Origin: Shewanella acanthi
GTDB lineage: Bacteria > Pseudomonadota > Gammaproteobacteria > Enterobacterales > Shewanellaceae
Assembly (NCBI RefSeq): GCF_019457475.1
Contig: NZ_CP080413.1
Location: forward strand, 3,038,001 to 3,102,000
DNA length: 64,000 nucleotides
Direction of reading: 5' to 3'
This document shows, piece by piece, positions 45,933-56,216 of this stretch (within the stretch, counting starts at the first letter, position 1; every line of letters starts with the position of its first letter). The translations under genes and the position numbers were made by a program. A model generated the notes under the pieces. The model worked only from the letters and a program-made list of their open reading frames with translations. It was not told the DNA's origin and ran no database searches.

Positions 45933-48755
45933 TTACGCAAACAGACGAACTTCGCCGTCACCTTCAATATTGGTTACGCAGCGATGACACAGCGTTGAAT
46001 GGGCTTCAATAGTGCCAACCTCTTCCCTATGGTGCCAACAACGTTCACATTTTTGCGCTTCTGTCGCACTGACAATCAGTTTTAACGAAGCCAGTTCAGT
46101 CTCAACCGCATCGCTCGTCGCATCCGTTAATGGCAGTAATTTAGCTTCAGACGTTAACAGCACGAAACGCAGCTCATCACCGATATGAGTTAACTGCTCG
46201 GCTAACGCGGCGTCGGCAAATAAGGTTACTTCGGCTTCTAATGAGCCTCCGATACGTTTATCACGGCGAGCCTGCTCAATCACTTTGTTAACTTCGTTAC
46301 GAACGGTCAGTAGATTTTCCCAGTAGGCATCGCTTAAGTCAGTGTCTAACGTGACGGCTTGTAAACCTTGATACCATTCTTGAGTAAAGACATAGGCATC
46401 GCGTTGACCTGGCAGTAATTGCCACACTTCATCGGCGGTAAAGCTTAGGATTGGCGCAATCCAACGCACCATAGCTTCGGCAATGTGGAACAATGCCGAC
46501 TGACAGCTACGGCGAGCATGGCCTTCCTGCTTCGCGGTATACTGACGGTCTTTAATAATATCTAAGTAGAAGCTACCTAACTCTACCGAGCAGAACTGCA
46601 TTAGCTTTTGAGTCACAATATGGAAGTTATATTGCTCATAAGCTTCAATAATTTCCTGCTGCAACGCCGCTGTGCGACGAACAGCCCAGCGATCCAGTGC
46701 AACCATATCTTCAACGGCCACTAAATCCTTTGCTGGGTCGAAACCATTTAAGTTAGCCAATAAGAAGCGGGCAGTGTTACGGATACGACGATAGGCATCG
46801 GCGCTACGGTTTAAGATTTCATCGGAAACCGTCATCTCACCGCTATAGTCCGTTGCTGCAACCCATAAACGCAGAATATCGGCGCCTAATTTATTAGTTA
46901 CTTGCTGCGGCGCAATCACGTTACCAATAGATTTCGACATCTTGCGGCCTTTACCGTCAACGGTAAAACCGTGAGTAAGCACTTGCTTGTAAGGTGCTTT
47001 GCCGTTCATCGCAGTTGAAATCATCAGTGATGACATAAACCAGCCGCGGTGTTGATCGCTACCTTCAAGGTATAAATCGACACCATGACCGTGGAACTCT
47101 GGGCGAGCGGCAACAACTGACGCAAAGGTAGAACCAGAGTCGTACCATACGTCTAAGGTATCAGTCACTTTACGGTATTGGTCGGCTTCTTCACCTAACA
47201 GCTCAGTAGCGTCGAGATCCCACCATGCTTGAATACCCTCTTGTTCGATACGGCTTGCTACACGAGCCATTAACGACACACTATCAGGGTGCAGCTCTTC
47301 GGTTTCGCGATGCACAAACAGGGTGATTGGCACGCCCCAAGTACGTTGACGGGAGATACACCAATCTGGACGATTCTCAACCATCTTCTCGATACGGCTT
47401 TGGCCCCAATCAGGGATCCACTGCGTCTGCTCAATTTCACTTAATGCTTGCTTACGCAGACCATGGTTATCCATAGAGATAAACCACTGCGGCGTTGCAC
47501 GGAAGATAATTGGCGTTTTGTGGCGCCAGCAATGTGGATAGCTGTGACGATAGGCAACATGATGTAATAGCACGCCTTTTTCTTTCAGCAGTGCAACCAC
47601 ATTATCGTTGGCTTTGAATACGTGCTGCCCTGCAAAGAACTCAGTATCTGGCTTATAAACACCGTTATCGCCAACTGGGTTTGCCACTTCTAAGCCGTAT
47701 TTTTGACCTACTACGAAGTCGTCTTGACCGTGACCAGGTGCAGTGTGCACCACGCCGGTACCTGCGTCAGTGGTGACGTGGTCACCTAAAATTGCTGGTA
47801 CATCAAAGCCTAAGAATGGATGATTAAAGCGAACCAGCTCAAGTGCAGCACCTTTAACTTTACCTACTACGTTATGACTCTCGGCGCCGTAACGTGTCAT
47901 ACAAGCTTCAACTAACACATCGGCTAAGATCACCGCGTGAGTCACGCCCTCTTTCACAAATTCAACCAAGCTGTAGTCAAGCTCAGGGCTGATAGATAAG
48001 GCGCGGTTGGCAGGCAGCGTCCAAGGTGTGGTTGTCCAAATCACCATAGACACAGGATGTGAGTAATCGCTTACCCCAAACTTGGCGGCAACAGCTTTGC
48101 TATCGGTAGCAGTAAAGGCCACATCGATTGCAGGAGACGTTTTATCTTCGTATTCAACCTCGGCTTCAGCCAGAGCAGAACCACAGTCAGTACACCAGTG
48201 AACAGGCTTAACACCCTTATGTAGGTGACCGTTTTCAATCACTTTTGATAGTGAACGAACGATGTTGGCTTCGGTCGCAAAGTCCATTGTCAGGTATGGC
48301 TTTTGCCAATCCCCCAATACACCTAAACGAATAAAGTCGGCGCGCTGACCATCGACTTGCTCGGCGGCATATTTACGGCATTCTTCACGGAATTCGGCCG
48401 CTGAAATCTTTTGACCTGGCTTACCGACTTTTTGCTCAACTTTCAGTTCAATTGGCAGACCGTGGCAATCCCAACCAGGCACATATGGCGCGTCAAAACC
48501 AGCCATGGTTTTTGACTTAACGATAATGTCCTTGAGAATTTTGTTTACTGAGTGACCAATATGAATACTGCCGTTCGCATACGGTGGGCCGTCGTGCAAA
48601 ATAAAAGGCGTGCGGCCGATTCGGCTATCACGGATCTGCTGATACAGACCATCTTTCGTCCAGCGCTCTAACATCTCTGGCTCGCGATTTGCCAAATTAC
48701 CACGCATCGGAAACTCAGTTTCCGGCAAATTCAAAGTAAATTTATAGTCGCTCAT
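45933..48755 (-). CDS. ileS: Isoleucyl-tRNA synthetase
   Basis: Class I synthetase, 940 aa, typical of the bacterial type. HIGH motif is [15 protein letters not shown] (about residues 61-75); KMSKS motif is [12 protein letters not shown] (about 600). The CP1 editing domain includes [15 protein letters not shown] and [15 protein letters not shown]. The C-terminal zinc finger is [15 protein letters not shown] plus LCHRCVTNI. It follows ribF by 32 bp. No T-box or other leader was seen. Confidence 0.97.
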   Translation of the reverse strand: MSDYKFTLNLPETEFPMRGNLANREPEMLERWTKDGLYQQIRDSRIGRTPFILHDGPPYANGSIHIGHSVNKILKDIIVKSKTMAGFDAPYVPGWDCHGLPIELKVEQKVGKPGQKISAAEFREECRKYAAEQVDGQRADFIRLGVLGDWQKPYLTMDFATEANIVRSLSKVIENGHLHKGVKPVHWCTDCGSALAEAEVEYEDKTSPAIDVAFTATDSKAVAAKFGVSDYSHPVSMVIWTTTPWTLPANRALSISPELDYSLVEFVKEGVTHAVILADVLVEACMTRYGAESHNVVGKVKGAALELVRFNHPFLGFDVPAILGDHVTTDAGTGVVHTAPGHGQDDFVVGQKYGLEVANPVGDNGVYKPDTEFFAGQHVFKANDNVVALLKEKGVLLHHVAYRHSYPHCWRHKTPIIFRATPQWFISMDNHGLRKQALSEIEQTQWIPDWGQSRIEKMVENRPDWCISRQRTWGVPITLFVHRETEELHPDSVSLMARVASRIEQEGIQAWWDLDATELLGEEADQYRKVTDTLDVWYDSGSTFASVVAARPEFHGHGVDLYLEGSDQHRGWFMSSLMISTAMNGKAPYKQVLTHGFTVDGKGRKMSKSIGNVIAPQQVTNKLGADILRLWVAATDYSGEMTVSDEILNRSADAYRRIRNTARFLLANLNGFDPAKDLVAVEDMVALDRWAVRRTAALQQEIIEAYEQYNFHIVTQKLMQFCSVELGSFYLDIIKDRQYTAKQEGHARRSCQSALFHIAEAMVRWIAPILSFTADEVWQLLPGQRDAYVFTQEWYQGLQAVTLDTDLSDAYWENLLTVRNEVNKVIEQARRDKRIGGSLEAEVTLFADAALAEQLTHIGDELRFVLLTSEAKLLPLTDATSDAVETELASLKLIVSATEAQKCERCWHHREEVGTIEAHSTLCHRCVTNIEGDGEVRLFA

Positions 48756-48787
48756 TGATCCTATACCGTTAATTAAACTGATAAAAA

Positions 48788-49723
48788 TCAGCCTGCATCG
48801 TTACCAAATAAAGCTCTGGCTTCATTTGCATCATTCAAAATCTGTTGTTTTAGTGCTTCTAATGAATCAAAGGGTTGTTCATCACGAAGTTTGGCCACTA
48901 ACTCAACCTCAACGTGTTTACCATAAATATCACCTTCAAAATCAAAAAGATGAACCTCAAGTTGGCAAACTTGACCGTTTACGGTCGGGCGGAACCCTAC
49001 ATTGGCTACGCCTTCATAAATATCACTGTCTTCCCAATAAAGTCGTACTGCAAAGACACCGCGTACGGGAACAACATTGCGCTTGAGGGCAATATTTGCG
49101 GTCGGAAATCCAATGGTGCGGCCAATTTTTTGCCCATGTGCCACTCGACCACTTAAGGTATAAGGATGCCCGAGTAGGCGCCTTGCCTGCTCTAAGTTTC
49201 CTTTTGCCAATTGCTCTCTTACTGCGGTTGAACTCACCCTTTGTGAGCCCACCATAAAACTTTGGGTGCTAACGACGGTAAAACCGAAACGGGCTCCGGC
49301 CTGCATCAGCATTTCGAAATTGCCTTTACGTCCCTGGCCAAAGCAAAAATCATCACCAACAACCAGGTACTTAACCCCTAACTTACGAACCAGCAATTCT
49401 TCAATGAAATGTTCCGCAGGTTGGTCGGCAAAGGCACGATTAAAGTTAACACACACTAACCGCTCAACACCCAACTCATCGAGTAGGATGATTTTATCAC
49501 GCAACAAGCTCAAACGCGCAGGCGCATTCTCGCCGCGGAACAGTTCCTGAGGTTGAGGTTCAAAGGTCATCAAGGTTGACGGTAGTGATAACTGCTTGGC
49601 CTTTTGCACTAGGTTGGCAATCACCTGTGCATGACCGCGATGAACCCCATCAAAATTGCCAATAGTCAACACACACCCATGGTGAGATGACAAAATGTTA
49701 TGTATACCGCGGATTAATTCCAT
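48788..49723 (-). CDS. ribF: Bifunctional riboflavin kinase/FMN adenylyltransferase
   Basis: 311 aa. The N-terminal FAD synthetase domain has [17 protein letters not shown] (nucleotidyltransferase HxGH-like motif, about residues 20-36) and [15 protein letters not shown]. The C-terminal riboflavin kinase domain has [17 protein letters not shown] and [13 protein letters not shown]. It makes FMN and FAD, relevant to several flavoenzymes in this window. It begins the ribF-ileS-lspA-fkpB-ispH run, 65 bp after murJ. Confidence 0.95.
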   Translation of the reverse strand: MELIRGIHNILSSHHGCVLTIGNFDGVHRGHAQVIANLVQKAKQLSLPSTLMTFEPQPQELFRGENAPARLSLLRDKIILLDELGVERLVCVNFNRAFADQPAEHFIEELLVRKLGVKYLVVGDDFCFGQGRKGNFEMLMQAGARFGFTVVSTQSFMVGSQRVSSTAVREQLAKGNLEQARRLLGHPYTLSGRVAHGQKIGRTIGFPTANIALKRNVVPVRGVFAVRLYWEDSDIYEGVANVGFRPTVNGQVCQLEVHLFDFEGDIYGKHVEVELVAKLRDEQPFDSLEALKQQILNDANEARALFGNDAG

Positions 49724-49788
49724 AACCTTAGAAAACTGCCAAGCGCAAATCGGCTGATTATATAACAGCTAGCGATAAGAATCAGCAA

Positions 49789-51348
49789 TCAAACTCCCCG
49801 TTTCATTGACCAAGGGCGAATTCCCTGTACTAACAGCCCAACAGAGTAAGCTATGGCACCCAATGCAATCAGCGCCATCAGGGCTTTAGCTCTCCCCCAA
49901 AATTGCCATTCTAGCCATTGGGATTGTGAGGGTAAGAAATAGTACAAGACTACCACCATCAAAGCCGCTGAGACCATGGCTTTAACACAAAATACCAATG
50001 TCGGTTTAGTCAGTGTGTACACACCCGCTTTGTGTAAGCCACGATATAACAAGGTCGCATTTAATAAAGCAGACATAGATGTCGCAATCGCTAAGCCGAC
50101 GTAGCCAAATGGAATCGCAAAAATTAAGTTAAAGCCCATGTTAGTGATCATGGCAATAATGCCATAGCGAACAGGGGTTTTAGTATCTTGACGGGAATAG
50201 TAACCTGGTGCCAGCACTTTGATTAACATGAAACTTAATAAGCCACTGCCATAAGCCATCAAACTGTAAGATGCCATTTCCACGTCTTGAACAGAAAAGG
50301 CACCACGCATAAACAGCACCATTAGCATGGGCTTAGCAAGTACAATTAACCCCATCATGGCAGGAAGGCCGAGTAAAATAATTGCTTTAACTCCCCAATC
50401 CATGGTTTTACCAAAGCCATCACCTTCTGCATTCACGTGATTTTTGGATAAAGCGGGTAAAATAACAGTTCCAATCGCAATACCGAATAAACCTAACGGA
50501 AACTCCAATAATCGGTCGGAATAATAGAGCCAACTGATAGACCCCGTCATTAAGAAGCTGGCAATAAAAGTGTCAAATAACAGGTTAATCTGAGACACCG
50601 AAACCCCAAATAATGCCGGGATCATCAAGGTGCGTATTTTCACCACGCCAGGATGATGCCAACCCCATGATGGTTTAACTAACGCCTTTTCCCTGAGTAG
50701 AAACGGGATTTGAAATAAAAATTGGATTAACCCACCACAAAATACCCCCCATGCTAGGGTAATTTCGGGTTGTTCGGATGTTGGCGCAAAAAATACCGCA
50801 GCAGCGATAATTGCCACGTTTAAAAATACTGGGGTAAACGCGGATACCGCAAAGCGGCCACGGGTATTAAGAATGGATCCCGCAAGCGCAGTAAAGGTGA
50901 TAAACCATAAATAGGGGAACGTGATTTTAAGCACCACGGTCGCCAACTCAAACTTGGCGCCTTCCGGCTCGTCATTTAGCCAAGCGACAAACCAGCCGCC
51001 CCCAAATAAAGCCGAAAGTACCGGAGACGCTATCACCCCAATTAGGGTCACAATAGTCACTAGCAAACCTAAAGTGCCCGAGACTTTTCGCAGTAATTCT
51101 CTGGTTTCTTCCGAGGTGTTTTTTTCTTGATATTCGGTCAGAACTGGGACAAAAGCTTGGGCAAACGCACCCTCTGCAAATAATCGACGTAAAAAGTTAG
51201 GAATTTTATTAGCAAAGAAAAAAACATCAGCGCTCGTCCCTGCCCCCATTAAATTAGCTACAACTACATCACGAACCAAACCTAACACGCGTGAAATCAA
51301 GGTCATAGCACTAACAATCATGCCAGATTTTAATAATTTTTTACTCAA
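49789..51348 (-). CDS. murJ: Lipid II flippase MurJ
   Basis: Polytopic MOP-superfamily flippase, 519 aa, about 14 helices. Family landmarks are MTLISRVLGLVRDVVVANLMG, FANKIPNFLRRLFAEGAFAQAFVP (residues 47-70), the conserved inner Arg residues therein, and LLFDTFIASFLMTGSISWLYYSDRLLEFPLG. The start is TTG at 51346-51348 with GGGGGACG just upstream; no ATG is better placed. It is divergent from rpsT, as in many gammaproteobacteria. Confidence 0.94.
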   Translation of the reverse strand: MSKKLLKSGMIVSAMTLISRVLGLVRDVVVANLMGAGTSADVFFFANKIPNFLRRLFAEGAFAQAFVPVLTEYQEKNTSEETRELLRKVSGTLGLLVTIVTLIGVIASPVLSALFGGGWFVAWLNDEPEGAKFELATVVLKITFPYLWFITFTALAGSILNTRGRFAVSAFTPVFLNVAIIAAAVFFAPTSEQPEITLAWGVFCGGLIQFLFQIPFLLREKALVKPSWGWHHPGVVKIRTLMIPALFGVSVSQINLLFDTFIASFLMTGSISWLYYSDRLLEFPLGLFGIAIGTVILPALSKNHVNAEGDGFGKTMDWGVKAIILLGLPAMMGLIVLAKPMLMVLFMRGAFSVQDVEMASYSLMAYGSGLLSFMLIKVLAPGYYSRQDTKTPVRYGIIAMITNMGFNLIFAIPFGYVGLAIATSMSALLNATLLYRGLHKAGVYTLTKPTLVFCVKAMVSAALMVVVLYYFLPSQSQWLEWQFWGRAKALMALIALGAIAYSVGLLVQGIRPWSMKRGV

Positions 51349-51526
51349 ACGTCCCCCAGACCTACATCGAATGGATTAGGTGATTCATCTCAAAAAATCG
51401 ACTCAGGCTCTGTCACACTGCGGCAATAGCTGTTAGAATTGCGCCACATATTACACGAGTTGGGTTGAAGATAGCCAAGGCAGGTTGAATTAATTTATCT
51501 TTATGATGATTATTCAATCATAGTCA

Positions 51527-51555
51527 TTGACAAAGTGACTAAATGCAGGCATATT
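51527..51555 (+). promoter_or_regulatory. rpsT promoter
   Basis: Perfect -35 TTGACA (51527-51532), 17-bp spacer, CATATT (51550-51555). The predicted leader is about 40 nt. Confidence 0.65.
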
Positions 51556-51600
51556 CCTCGGCCTTTAAAAGTATCAAATCCAGTTTTTAGGAGTTGCACC

Positions 51601-51867
51601 TTGGCTAATAGCAAGTCTGCAAAGAAGCGCGCGCTTCAATCTGAAAAGCGTCGTCAGCATAACGCCAGCCGTCGCTCAATGTTACGTACATACGTTAAAA
51701 AAGTTATCGCTGCTATCAAAGCTGGCGATCACAAAACAGCGACTGAAGCTTTTGCTGCTGCGCAACCAATCGTTGACCGTATGGCGACTAAAGGTCTTAT
51801 TCACAAGAATAAAGCTGCCCGCCATAAGGCTCGTTTGAACGCTAAAATTAAAGCACTTGCTGCTTAA
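51601..51867 (+). CDS. rpsT: 30S ribosomal protein S20
   Basis: 88 aa basic protein, [25 protein letters not shown] at the N-terminus (listed in part: [17 protein letters not shown]) and [14 protein letters not shown] at the end, full S20 length. The start is TTG at 51601-51603 with AGGAG 7 nt upstream. A UUG start is also known for E. coli rpsT, where it is part of autoregulation. The frame stays open upstream to 51535, but the extension is outside the family and contains the promoter. Confidence 0.96.
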   Translation: MANSKSAKKRALQSEKRRQHNASRRSMLRTYVKKVIAAIKAGDHKTATEAFAAAQPIVDRMATKGLIHKNKAARHKARLNAKIKALAA

Positions 51868-51881
51868 TCGTTTTAGCAATT

Positions 51882-51910
51882 AAAAAAAACCGGCAATTGC
51901 CGGTTTTTTT
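51882..51910. terminator. Terminator between rpsT and the hlyU-like gene
   Basis: AAAACCGGCAATTGCCGGTTTT palindrome with eight A before and seven T after; serves both convergent genes. Confidence 0.9.
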
Positions 51911-51927
51911 ATATCTATAAAATGCCA

Positions 51928-52224
51928 TTAATGACAATAAATATTGTTCAGTAAATGGATCATTTCACGTACTTCATCGCTCTTAAGTGAATAAAATACG
52001 GTTTGTGCCTCTTTGCGTGTAGTGACAAGATTGTCTTTACGTAGCCACGCCAGATGCTGCGATAATGCCGATTGACTTAAGCCTAATTTTTTATTCATTT
52101 CGCCAACACACATTTCTCCTTCATTCAAAAGATAACAAAGGATGAATAAACGGCGTTCATTTGCGAGTGCTTTCAATAGCACTACGGCATGGTCGGCTCG
52201 CTCCTGCATTAATTCGATATTCAT
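51928..52224 (-). CDS. HlyU-like ArsR-family regulator
   Basis: 98 aa winged-helix repressor. The pattern LLKALANERRLFILCYLL, LSQSALSQHLAWLRKDNLV and RKEAQTVFYSL closely follows Vibrio HlyU. Two cysteines, C30 (in FILCYLL) and C97 (in NIYCH), align with the paired HlyU cysteines implicated in thiol or persulfide sensing; metal-site cysteines of ArsR/SmtB are absent. The target genes are not evident. The adjacent M28 peptidase gene is divergent, 135 bp away. Confidence 0.83.
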   Translation of the reverse strand: MNIELMQERADHAVVLLKALANERRLFILCYLLNEGEMCVGEMNKKLGLSQSALSQHLAWLRKDNLVTTRKEAQTVFYSLKSDEVREMIHLLNNIYCH

Positions 52225-52359
52225 TACGCACTTTTTCTCCTAATACTAACCCCAGCGCTAATATAGCGTTGCCTTACAGATATAGTCGGGACATAAAGCA
52301 CACTTTTTGGTAGATTGTTTTCAAAAATGGGACATGCTTAATAAAAATAAAGGAAATCC

Positions 52360-53769
52360 ATGAAATCCTACCAAACAGCCTTAGTTACCAGCCTCTTATT
52401 TGGCAGCTTAAGCGCTTGCCAAACAAAAATTGAAATACCTGCAAAAAATGATATTGCAGTGCAATTACAACAAACCGCGCTAGGCTCCACTTTAGGTTAT
52501 GACATCGTCGAATCCCTTACTGTAGAAGTCGGCCCTAGGCTTGCTGGCAGTCCGAAGGATGCCATTGCCGTTGACTGGGCAATGAAAAAGCTCACCAGTT
52601 TAGGATTTGACAAGGTGTACAAAGAACCAGTCCAAGTGCCCATTTGGGAACGTGGTGAAGCTAAGGCTAAAATCGTCTCGCCTGTAGAACAACCACTCGT
52701 TATTACCGCCCTAGGTGGCAGTGTAGCCACTCCTGAAGGCGGTCTTAAGGCACAGATTGCCCGCTTTGATAGCTTAGCGGCACTACAATCTGCAAATCCT
52801 GTAGATGTAAAAGGTAAGATTGCCTTTATCGATCAAAAAACCGAGCGCCACATTACGGGCGAAGGTTATGGCAAAAGTGTTGGCGGACGCTCGAAAGGAG
52901 CCGTTGTTGCCGCACAAAAAGGCGCTGTAGCCGTAGTCATCCGCTCTATTGGCACAGACCACGACCGTATGGCGCACACTGGTGTGATGCGTTATCAGGA
53001 AGACACACCAAAAATCCCTGCCGCGGCCATGTCTAACCCAGATGCAGATTTAGTCTACGCCATGTTAAAGCGCGATCCTAACGCAGTGTTAGAGCTGCAT
53101 TTAACGCCTAAGGATTTAGGCTTTAATACGTCTTACAATGTCATTGCCGAAGTGACGGGTAGCAGCAAGCCTAATGAAATTGTACTAATTGGTGCCCACT
53201 TAGACTCTTGGGATGAAGGTACTGGCGCAATTGATGATGGTGCAGGGGTTGCCATTGTGACCGCAGCAGCCAAACACATTCAAGATTTGCCCCAAAAACC
53301 AGCACGTACGGTACGTGTTGTGCTCTATGCTGCAGAGGAAGTCGGTCTAGTGGGGGGCAAAGCTTATGCAAAGGCTCACAAAGATGAATTAGCACTTCAT
53401 TATATCGCTGCGGAGTCAGATTTTGGCGCAGGCCCTATCTATCAAATTGACACCCGAGTGAACGACGCTGTGTTTACGCAAGTGAAGGATGCGATTTCAC
53501 CTATGCTCTTAAACGGTGTCGCACTTGGAAATAATCTGGCATCGGGTGGCCCTGATGTGTCTATGCTTCCCGCTTTAGGCGTACCTGTTGCTTCACTACG
53601 TCAAGATGGTCATGATTATTTCGACTACCACCACACTCCCAACGATACCTTAGATAAGATAGATCCTAAGGCATTAGCGCAAAACGTGGCAGCTTACGCG
53701 CAGTTTGCTTATATCATGGCCAACGCCAATGTGACACTAAGACCTATCGTAGTAGATTCAAAACACTAG
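52360..53769 (+). CDS. M28-family zinc metallopeptidase, lipoprotein
   Basis: 469 aa. Lipobox LSAC at residues 17-20 predicts lipid anchoring. A PA-like insert lies at about 110-240 (GKIAFIDQKTERH, GAVAVVIRS). The M28 zinc ligands follow: H and D in LIGAHLDSWDEGTGAIDDGAG, EE in YAAEEVGLVGG, an acidic ligand in AESDFGAGP and H in YHHTPNDTLDKID. This matches glutamate carboxypeptidase-like aminopeptidases acting on peptides in the envelope. Substrate unknown. AAGGAAATCC precedes the ATG. Confidence 0.87.
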   Translation: MKSYQTALVTSLLFGSLSACQTKIEIPAKNDIAVQLQQTALGSTLGYDIVESLTVEVGPRLAGSPKDAIAVDWAMKKLTSLGFDKVYKEPVQVPIWERGEAKAKIVSPVEQPLVITALGGSVATPEGGLKAQIARFDSLAALQSANPVDVKGKIAFIDQKTERHITGEGYGKSVGGRSKGAVVAAQKGAVAVVIRSIGTDHDRMAHTGVMRYQEDTPKIPAAAMSNPDADLVYAMLKRDPNAVLELHLTPKDLGFNTSYNVIAEVTGSSKPNEIVLIGAHLDSWDEGTGAIDDGAGVAIVTAAAKHIQDLPQKPARTVRVVLYAAEEVGLVGGKAYAKAHKDELALHYIAAESDFGAGPIYQIDTRVNDAVFTQVKDAISPMLLNGVALGNNLASGGPDVSMLPALGVPVASLRQDGHDYFDYHHTPNDTLDKIDPKALAQNVAAYAQFAYIMANANVTLRPIVVDSKH

Positions 53770-53779
53770 TCATTTGCTT

Positions 53780-53827
53780 GCCACGAAACAACAAGAGCAG
53801 CTTAGGCTGCTCTTGTTGTTTCGTGGC
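53780..53827. terminator. Long bidirectional terminator, M28 peptidase / yaaA
   Basis: A 22-bp perfect stem (53780-53801, 53806-53827; arm GCCACGAAACAACAAGAGCA plus GC) with a TTAG loop between convergent genes. T-runs are poor, so termination may rely on the stem alone. Confidence 0.6.
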
Positions 53828-53865
53828 TAAAATAAATAGCAGATTAAAGACCCGTACAAGCCACT

Positions 53866-54642
53866 CTACTGTTGTTCTTCCCTTAGGAAGGTCGGCTCGT
53901 TCGGCGTACTGTGCTCTTCACTATAGTAATAACCAGCCACGTTAAAGGCTTTCAATTGCTCAAGAGACGTCACTTGCTGATTGATAATATAGCGCGCCAT
54001 CATGCCCCGAGCACGTTTGGCGAAGAAGCTGATCACCTTATACTGGCCATTTTTACAATCTTTGAAGACTGGTGTAATAAGACTACCTTCCAACTGTTTA
54101 GGCTTAATGGCTTTGAAGTATTCGTTGGAGGCTAAGTTGATAATAATGTCATCCCCCTGTTCAGCTAATGCTTCATTCACCGCTTGGGTCAGAATCGTCC
54201 CCCAAAATTCATAGAGATTTTTGCCTCGGTGATTTCCTAGCGCCGTCCCCATTTCTAAACGATAGGGCAGAATGATATCTAAGGGGCGTAACAGCCCATA
54301 TAAACCGGATAGGATGCGTAATTGTTTCTGGATACGCTGTATTTCATCCTCGGATAAGGTATCAGCATCAAAACCAGTATACACATCACCTCGGAATGCA
54401 AAGATAGCCTGTTTTGCGTTTGCAATACTGTAATTTGGATGCCAATCTCCAAATCGAGCGACGTTTAAACCAGCAATATTGTCACTCACCTTCATTAATG
54501 TTGCTATGTCACTTGGCGTTAACCGCTGACAGATCTCGATCAACTCTTGGCTATGCTCAAGAAAATTCGGTCTTGTGTGTTCTTGAGTCAAAGGGGGGTG
54601 CTCAAAATCTAAGGTTTTCGCGGGTGAAACCAAAATCAACAT
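53866..54642 (-). CDS. yaaA: YaaA family protein (DUF328)
   Basis: 258 aa, starting [18 protein letters not shown], the conserved YaaA opening, with GGAGCG upstream of the ATG at 54642; the frame is open to 54693. Other landmarks are [38 protein letters not shown] and [17 protein letters not shown]. In E. coli YaaA limits intracellular iron and DNA damage during peroxide stress. A helix-hairpin-helix DNA-binding role has been proposed. Monocistronic between two terminators. Confidence 0.9.
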   Translation of the reverse strand: MLILVSPAKTLDFEHPPLTQEHTRPNFLEHSQELIEICQRLTPSDIATLMKVSDNIAGLNVARFGDWHPNYSIANAKQAIFAFRGDVYTGFDADTLSEDEIQRIQKQLRILSGLYGLLRPLDIILPYRLEMGTALGNHRGKNLYEFWGTILTQAVNEALAEQGDDIIINLASNEYFKAIKPKQLEGSLITPVFKDCKNGQYKVISFFAKRARGMMARYIINQQVTSLEQLKAFNVAGYYYSEEHSTPNEPTFLREEQQ

Positions 54643-54693
54643 TAAAACGCTCCAACAAAATAACAATACGCCGATATGATACTTAACAGACAT

Positions 54694-54724
54694 AAAAAAC
54701 CACGTCCAAATGCCGTGGTTTTTT
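54694..54724 (-). terminator. agcS terminator
   Basis: 11-bp stem AAAAAACCACG/CGTGGTTTTTT with a 9-nt loop and T-run on the minus strand, about 35 bp after the symporter stop. Confidence 0.8.
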
Positions 54725-54758
54725 CGATAGCCTTAATGCGCTGAATATAGAACCGCAG

Positions 54759-56216
54759 TTACTGAGCGTTTACCACACCCTTCACGGTTGTATCAGTTTG
54801 GGAACTCTGCCAAATATCGTCGTCCAGCTGCTCCATAAGCTCAGGAAACTTGCTGCGGTCGAATTCTGGTGTCAAGCCCTGCTTTAACTGCTCACGGTAA
54901 TCATTGATAACTCTGATAGCCAAGCCTGATAACAGCAAAAGTGCGACAATATTAACCATCGCCATTAATCCCATCGATACATCAGCCAGATTCCAGACTA
55001 AGCTAATTTTGGCAACAGCGCCAAACATCACCATACCTAAAACACAAAATCTAAATAGAGGTAAGGCTTTTGTACTATTCCCCGTTAAAAACATCACATT
55101 CGTTTCTGCATAAGAATAATTAGCAATAATCGACGTGAAACAGAACAGGAAAATCGCGATCGCAATAAAGGCTCCGCCCCAGTCACCAACATGATTTGAC
55201 ATCGCGCTGATAGTCAAACGGATCCCATCGTCACTCGAGCCAATGTCACCCGAAAGCAAAATGATGGCAGCAGTGGCTGTGCAAATCACAATGGTATCGA
55301 CAAACACACCTGTCATTTGCACAAAACCTTGGGATGCTGGGTGATTAGGATTTGGCGATGCGCTTGCAGCAACGTTAGCCGCGCTTCCCATTCCCGCTTC
55401 GTTAGAGAATAATCCCCGGGCAATCCCCGCCTGCATCGCTTGAGCTACGGTATAAGCAACGCCACCGACTGCAGCCTCTTGCCAACCAAATGCGCTTTTC
55501 ACAATGAGACTAATAATCCCCGGTAACTGCTCAATATTAAACAGTACAATAATAAAGGCGATGCAGATGTAAACCAGCGCCATAATAGGCACAATGATCT
55601 CTGAAACCCGTGCGACTTTCCGCAGACCGCCCACAATCACAAAAGCACTGCCGATGACTAGAGCGATACCAACGTAGGTAGGATTAAAACCAAAAACTCG
55701 CTCCATCGCACCTGTTATGGTATTCGCTTGAACGGCATTGAACACTAGGCCAAAAGCAATAATCAGGAAGATTGCGAACAGCACTCCCATCCATCTTTGA
55801 CCAAGCCCCTTCTCCATATAATAAGAAGGGCCACCGCGAAACTCTCCGTCGGTATCCCGCACTTTATAGACCTGTGCAAGTGTCGATTCCACCATTGCGG
55901 TGGCCATACCTAGGAGTGCGATTAACCACATCCAAAATACAGCACCTGGTCCTGCCGCTCCAATAGCCACGGCAACACCGGCCATGTTTCCTGCACCTAC
56001 ACGGGCGGCCATACTGGTACAAAACACTTGAAATGAAGAAAGACCGCTATCACAGCCTTTTCTGCTAAGGGTCATCACTTTGAGGGAGTGTTTGAAATGG
56101 GTGAGCTGGATAAATGCCAGTCTAATGGTGAAATAAAGACCCGCTGCGACTAATCCGTAAACAAGTAACTTACCCCAGAGCAGCGCATTCAAAAAATTAA
56201 CGATGGTTTCTAACAT
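54759..56216 (-). CDS. Alanine/glycine:cation symporter (AGCS family)
   Basis: 485 aa inner-membrane transporter importing alanine or glycine with Na+ or H+. The AGCS signatures GAGNMAGVAVAIGAAGPGAVFWMWL (in part GAGNMAGVAVAIGAAGPG, about residues 76-94) and QAGIARGLFSNEAGMGSAA (about 265-283) are intact, among about ten helices. It is monocistronic with a very long upstream gene-free region. Alanine is produced by BauA-type transamination, but no operon link exists. Confidence 0.9.
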   Translation of the reverse strand: MLETIVNFLNALLWGKLLVYGLVAAGLYFTIRLAFIQLTHFKHSLKVMTLSRKGCDSGLSSFQVFCTSMAARVGAGNMAGVAVAIGAAGPGAVFWMWLIALLGMATAMVESTLAQVYKVRDTDGEFRGGPSYYMEKGLGQRWMGVLFAIFLIIAFGLVFNAVQANTITGAMERVFGFNPTYVGIALVIGSAFVIVGGLRKVARVSEIIVPIMALVYICIAFIIVLFNIEQLPGIISLIVKSAFGWQEAAVGGVAYTVAQAMQAGIARGLFSNEAGMGSAANVAASASPNPNHPASQGFVQMTGVFVDTIVICTATAAIILLSGDIGSSDDGIRLTISAMSNHVGDWGGAFIAIAIFLFCFTSIIANYSYAETNVMFLTGNSTKALPLFRFCVLGMVMFGAVAKISLVWNLADVSMGLMAMVNIVALLLLSGLAIRVINDYREQLKQGLTPEFDRSKFPELMEQLDDDIWQSSQTDTTVKGVVNAQ

